A stretch of DNA of 23,637 nucleotides from a virus, in IMG/VR virus record IMGVR_UViG_3300010413_000172, positions 1-23,637 of that record; one strand, written 5' to 3'. The notes under the pieces were generated by a model. It searched no databases, was not told the origin of the DNA, and saw nothing but the letters and a program-made list of their open reading frames with translations. Made by a program: the position numbers and the translations under genes. Of this stretch, positions 19,101 to 23,637 are shown piece after piece; position 1 is the first letter of the stretch; every line of letters begins with the position of its first letter.

Positions 19101-21103
19101 TGGCTCAAGAGGCTCTTGATAAATGGGGCGGAGCATATCTGCCTAGAGTTTATCTGAAGCATTTACTTGACAGTAAGCAACGTAATTCTTTTGGTTCTGG
19201 TAAAACATTATCTGGAATCTATGCTCTACCTAGAACAGCAGATGAAGCATATAGAAAAGTTATAGGCGAGATAAAAGAACCAGCTTATCTTTCATCGAGA
19301 GCATATAGTATTGAAGCTAGGGATGTTATACTATTTGATTGGTTAAATGAAATAAGCAAGGATAAACAATGGGTACTTCCTCAATCATTTGTTGACTATA
19401 AAGGGAAGAAGGTAACAGCTACTTATCTCAAGTCTGTCGCTGAACATCTACGTAAAACTGCTGATGCTGCAAAGCTAGATGTAAATAATGAGATGCGACT
19501 TGAAGCACAGAGAATGGAGACTATAGCTAATCATGCACCAGAAGTCCCAGAACACTTGACAAAGGATTACAGGAAACTCCCTTCTCATTCTAAATATGGT
19601 CGTCTTGCTGGTATGTGGGTTGATAAACATATCTATAATGATATAGTTGAGACATCAACCATAACAACTGGCGAAGAGTCATATGCTGAGAAAGTGCTTG
19701 GACATAATAAGATGTTAACTAGATTGACAAAGAAATGGAAATGGGCAAAGGTAGCTGCTAATATTCCTGCTCACTTCAGAAACTTTGCAACTAACCAGAT
19801 ATTACTTTATCTTTCTGGCATGTCAATCGGTGATGTCAATAAGTATTATTGGAAAGCATTTAATGATATTAAGAATGATGGTAAATATTGGCAGATAGCT
19901 AAAAGGTATGGAGTTAAGGAAGCTACATTTACTAATACAGAAATGTGGAGAGTTGATCGTGCATTAAAGTCAACAATAAGACGACATCGTGAGAACGCTG
20001 GATTATTAATGACTGTATGGGATAATGTTGCTAACATGATGGAATATTCTGTAGAGAAATCTGGCGACCTTTACCAATGGTCTGAGGCTTTAGGAAAGAC
20101 AGCAAAGCTGATGTATGAGATTGAACAGAACAATGCATCAGAAGAACACGCTGCTCTTGAAGCACACAAATGGTTATTTGATTATTCACTTGTTACTCCG
20201 TCAATGAAGTATCTGCGTAATGCTCCAATAGGTGTACCATTTTTAACATTTAATATGAAGGTACTCCCTAGACTAGTTGAAGTTGCACGCATGAACGCAT
20301 TTAGATATGTTCCTTTCATGTTAATGCCATTAGTTATGGCCGAGGCTGTTAAGTCTGCATTTGATTTAGATGATACAGACTATGAGAAACTCATGAAGAT
20401 CGTACCTAAGTGGATGCAAGAGAAATCAAATATCTATTTACTACCAATGCGTGATTCTAAGAATAGGTTCCAAGCTGTTAATGTTGACTACTTCTTGCCT
20501 TGGAGTCCTTGGTGGGAAGCTGCTAGAGATATGAAAGAGGGTGTTATAAAAGGTGATGTTACAAAGCTAGGCGACATGATGAAAAGTTTTGGTCTGTTCG
20601 GTGGGCCAGTTCCTCAAGCTATATCAGCATATCAAACTGGTATTGATCCATTTACAGGTAATGAAATATTTTCTGACCAAGATTCATGGGAAGATAAATA
20701 TTGGAAAACGACTACATGGCTATGGGGAATGTCAGCCCCTACTTGGATAACAAGTAATGGTTTTGCTGGGAAGGTAATGGATTCTCTTAATACAATGGAA
20801 CGTGATACGAACAATACTCAACCTACATTAGCACAAGCAGCAATGCGTATGTTTGGCGTGAATACATATCCTGTTGATGCTATTAAGTCAAGATTACAAA
20901 ATATAAAATCTCTCAACACAGAACTAAAAGCAGCTAAAGCAAAGATGACACAAGAGATGAAGAAATATAAATTTGGAACTAAGGCTTGGAAAAATGCAAG
21001 GGATGAATATAGGGCTATCGTATTACAAAAGCAAGATGAACTACGCAAATACAAACAAGATACATCACTTAATAAGAATCTAATAGCTAAATTGACAAGA
21101 TAA
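13103..21103 (+). CDS. Giant multidomain (polyvalent-type) internal virion protein with zinc metallopeptidase motif
   Basis: A single 2666-residue open frame, about one third of the window. Residues 40-340 have Gly/Ala-rich hydrophobic stretches ('LSAALGGGIAGIAARKGGKK' near 131) that could enter membranes. Residues 545-735 are a low-complexity E/K/P/A linker with KKKGKKK-type blocks, followed near 894-930 by a charged helix. A zinc-site motif HEVVGH lies at 1722-1727 with 'WGLR' after it and a candidate Glu ligand in 'IAEEYASQIAG' (1782/1783), as in the metallopeptidase of phage and plasmid polyvalent proteins. Residues about 1850-2440 resemble the C-terminal region of such proteins ('YLPRVYLKHLL', 'AANIPAHFRNFATNQ', 'IGVPFLTFNMKVLPRLVEVA'), with a possible TM segment at 2402-2420. 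Order suggests a T7 gp16-like internal protein injected with DNA. Only the protease motif is assignable; I see no polymerase motif. Confidence 0.7.
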   Translation: MSFLNDSSEQYKKLIGISTTTPEQAPEEQGLGEEFMTGLKRGTEQTIGTLSGAVGLAGGLIEKVAPSTEVGEKMQKWGYESYLKHMQNVQEKYSPTVAGFSQIKSAKDAVHWFSGVIGELAPTAAEVMLSAALGGGIAGIAARKGGKKAIERIFEKQIAKEIESEVGKRAIAKFGREAAEAQIAKEIIKKAGATAGAWAGSTAMEAGGMYSESAQDVGLEKASPFTALALGMISGASEVISPSGQVMTKMGIGSIVRDFKKQFINLGGEAVLTRVGLKFGKDVLEEATQEGFQEFLNVVNDELNNPDVDHATKQNLIRILDASAAGAAGGVLFAGAKSLGRYNAMQQKKASDKFQEQMTEEEGEPEAPVQTDIFGTPYGQVVSTKQRNPINIVVPTQTEQAPETTEGWNAGFDIEKGPAQGYPFQIIPDTAYEAGQLESGQEITFVDNGKEKTGTITKLFPNGTASVNVGSKTVKVPLANQAPIAHIVDVETKQQQPFVDTEGIGDQFRMPDGTLRNDISLDLETNRFVDKEGTVVYPVIKSTTGVTSDKEKRGVLRTPEPQGEGTVQEQAAEQGSEEGATGELLQTPERTLTSKITGQPIPVATEAQEAAPAPTELPVTQEDAEALATITEPSEAPKKKGKKKTEAQPQYEATGIGPEESPGIEEKARKKGKKKEVELKVAGPEEVVAETPKKKKGVKLGPKTEEIVAEQAEEVPPEVTAPEKKTGKKLPKANVLDKGDNYTVEEITKTNDKGQKVFSRVAFYIDENGNQHIAGTIERPIYKTEKVNAKHKENDTLQLIQDAEDLHREFSEKADKETQDWADKNIKDMLYKEFGKEQTDTLTTSWFDVKEVKQTFKDYNDAKKGGDKEEIAVAAYNLGDIKKAIYEDAREQLTNIEAQKKKALEKKRAKEAKAEAKVEARETERQEGKKEPVTHGATLQAKIDAGSVLMDIDGRAFATKKDATARVSAVKRVVAELGFDPKKVSIIQTARLAESEDYRGGDITGTYVIRYTGKVGEGIESPLTHPYIKDVASVATEVKERKEAVVTHNGVKYRQPYQRIDKGLVSTSATLQEEVYFDNTEDNTRWKLVPQEKKVGKNMVETGKIYVVKVDPDQAYETHAGNVADWPTGDYKLFGSVVTKEGKINNEVLNWVTNHYYKNSPSSLIGKTFPFTKKTIFEKFVKNSGDKRLEVVPVAKDKGNKVIWGVLRKGDPLAAVYKTREEAINEGIPKIDPENTGNLVYVDEIKSGLNKGKFKVFVKQLREGVSVLRFLEDKIQIMEKITPEVAVRKTLTSAELENYFAEAVPEAEDRAKFTAELESRITKAAEKARLGDEPYVQRIVWDVVSKYVKPTRKGTLNRTQINKFKKQIYTDILEKYNTTYRSKKLGTKELDVLSKRVRDFTVELLGIKDTAFMNKIEKDFANLQRIGVRTNIYRTNETIKNDIDWNKEAKLKLSRDDKFNLISDLTGVQFPKAKAAISDKVMVGDIEKLQHKILSAPDAMEAQNILDDMYGEQDNFYQEAMYQHGLTLINNTWKINKHAPYIGITIKTGKTIGKIVGTENNDFIVKSVKTGNEFRISHSTFFRQGNNPIYYKQGKKWVKVTEGIQNPDFMMSADGWERVYNLSDEEFALESKKLLLKAKYRKEFRQSIPKLIKELTQSWVHKPEIFVVDSPEMYADPNFIKEHGRFVPGVVDSTAFIAGNMKVYVNAWKVFNKSHLTHSVLHEVVGHWGLRSVFGDSLNDVIVSMIKDIGVTEMAQYLQETGYDLKRKADGRWDKTDFQIAEEYASQIAGAGLKPSFIRRIITAIKMHFKRMGWNVRITDNDVIALVATSHKFVTEGKGTAKTYTELSLKDKKLISQMARETGQISKAFVPSTRADDISYLAEAIPELREEAPKRFADHGSFINKMVNKMTPLGNLVNKGKYLAVRYRTLGQLGQVETRTKQIYNLFKKQTADTPEIYKYLTTKNADPTAIKDKVLRNAAVRVKDELFQNGKDLVDRGLMAQEALDKWGGAYLPRVYLKHLLDSKQRNSFGSGKTLSGIYALPRTADEAYRKVIGEIKEPAYLSSRAYSIEARDVILFDWLNEISKDKQWVLPQSFVDYKGKKVTATYLKSVAEHLRKTADAAKLDVNNEMRLEAQRMETIANHAPEVPEHLTKDYRKLPSHSKYGRLAGMWVDKHIYNDIVETSTITTGEESYAEKVLGHNKMLTRLTKKWKWAKVAANIPAHFRNFATNQILLYLSGMSIGDVNKYYWKAFNDIKNDGKYWQIAKRYGVKEATFTNTEMWRVDRALKSTIRRHRENAGLLMTVWDNVANMMEYSVEKSGDLYQWSEALGKTAKLMYEIEQNNASEEHAALEAHKWLFDYSLVTPSMKYLRNAPIGVPFLTFNMKVLPRLVEVARMNAFRYVPFMLMPLVMAEAVKSAFDLDDTDYEKLMKIVPKWMQEKSNIYLLPMRDSKNRFQAVNVDYFLPWSPWWEAARDMKEGVIKGDVTKLGDMMKSFGLFGGPVPQAISAYQTGIDPFTGNEIFSDQDSWEDKYWKTTTWLWGMSAPTWITSNGFAGKVMDSLNTMERDTNNTQPTLAQAAMRMFGVNTYPVDAIKSRLQNIKSLNTELKAAKAKMTQEMKKYKFGTKAWKNARDEYRAIVLQKQDELRKYKQDTSLNKNLIAKLTR

Positions 21104-21113
21104 GGAGAACTTA

Positions 21114-21860
21114 ATGAAAAGAATATGGGCAATAACAACTGCATTATTGTTATGGGGATCGGCTGCATTAGCTACTCCTTATGGAACTCTAGTACCAACT
21201 AGTCCAAGTGATGCAACCCTAGAGATTCCGAACAGCACATCATGTACAGATACAGACGAAGGTCATGTCTGTTCTGATACAGATGATAATACTTTAAGGG
21301 TTGGTCCTGATGTTTATTATTCAGGGGAACATACTACTGATACAAATACTAATGCTAGTACAGAATGTTCTGGAACCACAACTTACCTAGACGGAGAAGG
21401 TAATTGTGATGATATATCAAGCGTATATTCAACTGGTGCACACACAACTGATACAGGGCCATCCCCTGACTGTAGCGGTACAGGAGTATATCAGGATGGT
21501 GAAGGAAACTGTGATGATACTACAGCTTTTGTAATTACTTGTACTGGTGGAGATGTACTTGGGACTGATTGTGGTTCTGGATATGATTTTACGCTAGGAT
21601 TTGTAGTTCAGATAGCAAGTGGAACAGTAACACTCCCTGCTGTAGGTACAGGTTATTATGGTTGTTTTAAAGCAACAACTGCTGCTGCAATAACTATTGA
21701 CCCAAATGCTAATGATAGAATTATTCTTGATGGAACTGCTGGTGCAGATGGAGAATATATTACATCAACAGGAACTATTGATGATACAATATGTATCTAT
21801 GCAGATTCATCTGCTGGATGGACAACAATGTTTAATCCTGATGAATTTACAGCACAATAA
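21114..21860 (+). CDS. Secreted cysteine-repeat protein (signal peptide)
   Basis: This 248-residue protein has a clear Sec-type signal peptide (MKR, then 'IWAITTALLLWGSAALA', probable cleavage after Ala20). The mature part is acidic, Thr/Asp/Gly-rich and has ten cysteines, suggesting disulfides made outside the cytoplasm. Two tandem repeats lie at residues 71-100 and 108-135, each 'G(E/A)HTTDT...CSG...Y.DGEGNCDD' with Cys spaced 13 apart (85/98, 120/133). The repeats resemble spacer repeats of phage appendages. The C-terminal half is beta-rich ('SGTVTLPAVGTGYYGCFKAT'), like fibre-end domains. AAGGAG at 21102-21107 supports the start. It follows the giant protein and precedes another exported protein. 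It could be released to act on neighbouring cells, sit in the envelope to block reinfection, or be a virion part with an odd N-terminus. Confidence 0.6.
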   Translation: MKRIWAITTALLLWGSAALATPYGTLVPTSPSDATLEIPNSTSCTDTDEGHVCSDTDDNTLRVGPDVYYSGEHTTDTNTNASTECSGTTTYLDGEGNCDDISSVYSTGAHTTDTGPSPDCSGTGVYQDGEGNCDDTTAFVITCTGGDVLGTDCGSGYDFTLGFVVQIASGTVTLPAVGTGYYGCFKATTAAAITIDPNANDRIILDGTAGADGEYITSTGTIDDTICIYADSSAGWTTMFNPDEFTAQ

Positions 21861-21869
21861 GGGGAAGAT

Positions 21870-23099
21870 ATGAAGAGGGTAATAAGCTTTTTAGCCGGAC
21901 TATTTTTAACTGTTAATGTTGCACAAGCTGGATTAAATCCTGTATTCTGGCAGATGTGTGCTGGAGAAACCGCTGTTGTATCTAATGATTGCACTACAAC
22001 TACATCAACATCTGAATATGATGCTGAAATAGATAATAATGCTTCTACTTTATTATCAAATTCACATCCATATGTTAATGTTACTGGAACTAATATAGAT
22101 GTATTCTATGCAGAAGGGGTAATAGGTGGAGCATCGAGAGTATTAAGATGGGCGCATAGTACAAACACAGGAAGCACTTGGTCTGTTAGCACAATAAGAG
22201 ATTATACTAATGATAAATTCCAATATATACTTGGTGTCGATGTAGATGATAGCGGATACTATCATGTGGTTTATAATACACAGAATTTATCTCCAAATAA
22301 AATAAGATACATAACCAACAAGTCTGGGTCATTAGTCGAAACAGAAATATATTCTACGACATCCGCTATTACTGAGCGTGGTGCTGTTGTATGGGATAGC
22401 AATACTAGCGATGTTTTTGCTATGTTTGCAACTGGTGCTTCCTATTCTCCAGTATTAAAATGGTGGGATAATAGTGGCTCTTCTTGGACTACTTCTAATC
22501 TAACTGGTGCTTCCACTATCTCTGCTTTTGCTCCTTGGCTAGATATTAGAAACGATGGCGATTTATTTATAGGGGCTGCTGGAACTAGCACAACATATTA
22601 TTGGGATACATATGACCCAGATACAGATGCTATTGTAGATGGTGGTACTTTTACTGGCCCAGCTACATTTGCTTACAATGTTTTATGGAACAAGCGACTT
22701 GGAGATAATGATATAATAGATGTATTTTATTTTCTTAGTGGTGATTTGTACATAATAACAAACGCAACTGGTTCTTTTGCAACTACAAAATTATTAGATA
22801 CTGCCAACACATATTCAACACCACAAACAACATATACATACAACCAACCAAAGAGAATGTATCAATATTATGAAGGTAGATATAGAATGGTTGTATATGA
22901 TTCTACTACAGGCCCACCAAGCGGTTACTTTATGTGGGATTCTTATTATCCAACAGATACTAGCAATACAATAACAAGAACAGCAGACGCTTCTGGTTCT
23001 TATCTTTGGAATATTGAAGGGCCAAATTGTAATTTATCACATTATATATATAGAGATTCATTTAGTAATATCTCATATTCTTTTGAAACTTTAAACTAA
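21870..23099 (+). CDS. Secreted beta-propeller-like (BNR/Asp-box-like) protein
   Basis: This 409-residue protein begins with a signal peptide (MKR, then 'VISFLAGLFLTVNVAQA', likely cut after Ala20). The rest is beta-rich, with repeats like 'YVNVTGTNIDVFYAEG', 'DVDDSGYYHVVYNTQ' and 'WLDIRNDGDLFIGAAGTS', suggesting a beta-propeller. An Asp-box-like 'STNTGSTW' is at residues 97-104 (Asn where the sialidase Asp-box has Asp). Such propellers occur in sialidases and glycan-binding proteins, but the full sialidase active site is not obvious to me. It has three cysteines (30, 41 and one near the C-terminus). The ribosome site is AAGGGG directly after the previous stop. With the previous gene it forms a pair of exported proteins in the late operon. 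A glycan-binding or surface-modifying role is only a guess. Confidence 0.55.
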   Translation: MKRVISFLAGLFLTVNVAQAGLNPVFWQMCAGETAVVSNDCTTTTSTSEYDAEIDNNASTLLSNSHPYVNVTGTNIDVFYAEGVIGGASRVLRWAHSTNTGSTWSVSTIRDYTNDKFQYILGVDVDDSGYYHVVYNTQNLSPNKIRYITNKSGSLVETEIYSTTSAITERGAVVWDSNTSDVFAMFATGASYSPVLKWWDNSGSSWTTSNLTGASTISAFAPWLDIRNDGDLFIGAAGTSTTYYWDTYDPDTDAIVDGGTFTGPATFAYNVLWNKRLGDNDIIDVFYFLSGDLYIITNATGSFATTKLLDTANTYSTPQTTYTYNQPKRMYQYYEGRYRMVVYDSTTGPPSGYFMWDSYYPTDTSNTITRTADASGSYLWNIEGPNCNLSHYIYRDSFSNISYSFETLN

Positions 23100-23114
23100 T
23101 AAGGAAACAGGAAA

Positions 23115-23456
23115 ATGGCAGACGCAACATTTACTAGGCAAGACCATGAGGTTGAGTGTATGGATAGGAGACAGAACATGAGGGAATACGTGTGCTTAAA
23201 GTTAAAGCCTATCATCAAGCAGCTTAACGTATATGGTTGGATACTAGGACTATTTATTGCAGGGCTAGTTGGGGGCGGTATTTGGAAGAACAATGTTGAT
23301 GCTGCTCAGAACGAAAAGCTAAGGAGTATGAAAGAGATTGCTTCAATACAACATGATGAAATTATAAAGAGATTAAATAAACTTGAAGAGTTGAATGAAA
23401 AGAAATTTAATGCTATATTGAAAGCATTAAATAATGAAAGAAAAGATATTCACTGA
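23115..23456 (+). CDS. One-TM coiled-coil protein, holin- or spanin-like candidate
   Basis: This 113-residue protein has a polar, cysteine-containing N-terminus (residues 1-37, including 'EYVCLKLKPIIKQ'), one hydrophobic segment at about 39-57 ('VYGWILGLFIAGLVGGGIW') and a C-terminal charged coiled coil ('RLNKLEELNEKKFNAILKAL'). The basic residues before the membrane segment suggest N-in, C-out, placing the coil in the periplasm. This fits a small accessory lysis protein, holin-like or spanin-like, or a membrane anchor. It is the last plus-strand gene, after the exported proteins. AAGGA (23101-23105) or CAGGA (23108-23112) could be its ribosome site. The stop lies inside the first 3'-end hairpin. 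Lysis function is a guess from topology and position. Confidence 0.5.
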   Translation: MADATFTRQDHEVECMDRRQNMREYVCLKLKPIIKQLNVYGWILGLFIAGLVGGGIWKNNVDAAQNEKLRSMKEIASIQHDEIIKRLNKLEELNEKKFNAILKALNNERKDIH

Positions 23457-23479
23457 CACTCCCTCGCCCTCAGTGTCAG
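23453..23479 (+). other. Hairpin overlapping the last stop codon
   Basis: CTGACACT (23453-23460) pairs perfectly with AGTGTCAG (23472-23479) around an 11-base loop, and the stop codon TGA (23454-23456) sits inside the stem. No U-run follows it directly. It lies just before the stronger terminator and may be part of a bipartite transcription stop or an mRNA 3'-end protection element. Confidence 0.6.
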
Positions 23480-23490
23480 AGAATAGGAAA

Positions 23491-23526
23491 GGGGGACGGC
23501 CTTGAGTGGCTATCCCCCCTTTTTTT
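23491..23526 (+). terminator. Rho-independent terminator of the late operon
   Basis: GGGGGA (23491-23496) pairs with TCCCCC (23513-23518). An inner GGCC/GGCT pairing (one G-U, separated by a C-A mismatch) extends the stem around a short loop. Seven T's follow (23520-23526, with one C between). This is a standard GC-rich hairpin plus U-tract. It ends plus-strand transcription just before the convergent tRNAs. Confidence 0.85.
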
Positions 23527-23529
23527 ATA

Positions 23530-23606
23530 TGGTGGAGCAGCTAGGATTCGAACCTAGACCTGATGGGTTACAGCCATGCGTGCTACCGTTAACACTACTT
23601 TGCTCC
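23530..23606 (-). tRNA. tRNA with GTA anticodon (Tyr-type), encoded CCA, short variable arm
   Basis: Read on the minus strand from 23606 to 23530 it folds as a tRNA. The acceptor is GGAGCAA with CTGCTCC (A7-C66 mismatched), A73, then an encoded CCA. The D-arm stem is GTG/CAC with GG in the loop, the anticodon loop is CTGTAAC (anticodon GTA, Tyr), and the T-arm is CTAGG/CCTAG around TTCGAAT. The variable region is only four bases, whereas bacterial tRNA-Tyr normally has a long variable arm. G1-C72 and A73 agree with bacterial Tyr identity. The expected U8-A9 is displaced: two extra bases (AG) seem to lie between acceptor and the T-A before the D-stem, and the first anticodon-stem pair is C-C. 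Tyr charging is therefore uncertain. Confidence 0.85.
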
Positions 23607-23609
23607 AAA

Positions 23610-23637
23610 TGGAGCCTATTGAGGGAATCGAACCCCC
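23610..23637 (-). tRNA. Partial tRNA (3' end only; possibly Gly)
   Basis: The last 28 bases, read on the minus strand, give a T-arm (GGGGG/CCCTC around TTCGATT), an acceptor 3' strand AATAGGC, discriminator T and an encoded CCA. The rest, including the anticodon, is outside the window. A U73 discriminator with inferred G1-C72 and C2-G71 fits tRNA-Gly better than most; Cys also has U73. It is separated from the GTA tRNA by three bases (23607-23609), typical of tight phage tRNA clusters. Confidence 0.8.

Noticed and set aside
13103-21103. N4-type virion RNA polymerase
   Set aside because: The size is suggestive, but I could not find RNA-polymerase catalytic motifs in the sequence, and the zinc-peptidase and polyvalent-like patterns explain what is recognisable.
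1-23637. CRISPR array, insertion sequence, integrase or attachment site
   Set aside because: No regularly spaced direct repeats, transposase or integrase frames, or tRNA-end duplications were seen within the window.

Overview
This window is an AT-rich stretch of a tailed double-stranded DNA phage or prophage, most likely of podovirus type. It carries the late virion-structure operon. All seventeen supported protein genes lie on the plus strand, packed end to end with stop/start overlaps (TAATG, ATGA) or gaps of about 1 to 20 bases and mostly clear AGGAG-type ribosome sites. Only the last ~80 bases differ: two tRNA genes on the minus strand face the operon across a terminator. The host cannot be named. 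The Sec-type signal peptides and the peptidoglycan- and membrane-active internal proteins fit a bacterium with a periplasm, probably Gram-negative, but that is inference.

Layout. (1) 1-246 is the C-terminal end of the major capsid protein, followed by a very stable UUCG-capped stem-loop at 265-286. (2) 311-1832 holds two head-tail connector-like proteins. (3) 1834-8087 holds two small beta-rich decoration proteins, an 804-residue tail nozzle-like protein with three 'AHGL' repeats, and an 822-residue tail fibre. (4) 8100-9192 is a tight cassette of a small helical protein, a mini HExxH metallopeptidase-like protein and a GNAT-like acyltransferase. (5) 9196-21103 holds the internal or ejection proteins: a Gly/Gln-rich protein, a small Gly/Ala membrane-active protein, an 827-residue protein ending in a lytic transglycosylase domain, and a giant 2666-residue protein with a zinc metallopeptidase motif. 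(6) 21114-23456 holds two exported proteins with signal peptides (one with ten cysteines and a tandem repeat, one resembling a beta-propeller) and a small one-TM coiled-coil protein. (7) 23453-23526 holds terminator structures, followed by a Tyr-type tRNA and a partial tRNA (possibly Gly).

How the parts work together (inference from family knowledge). The connectors and nozzle close the filled head, and the fibre binds the receptor. The internal proteins probably leave the head at infection to open the cell wall (transglycosylase) and form a DNA conduit. The giant protein may also deliver a protease and other effector domains into the cell. The two exported proteins are the hardest to fit into a virion role: they would be secreted by the infected cell unless their hydrophobic N-termini serve another purpose.

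The most interesting items are the giant multidomain virion protein, the pair of signal-peptide proteins closing the operon, the mini-peptidase plus acetyltransferase cassette, and the odd short-variable-arm tRNA with a GTA anticodon. No CRISPR array, insertion sequence, integrase or convincing promoter was seen. No gene-free stretch exceeds 300 bases. Family assignments come from recalled sequence patterns, not from searches.
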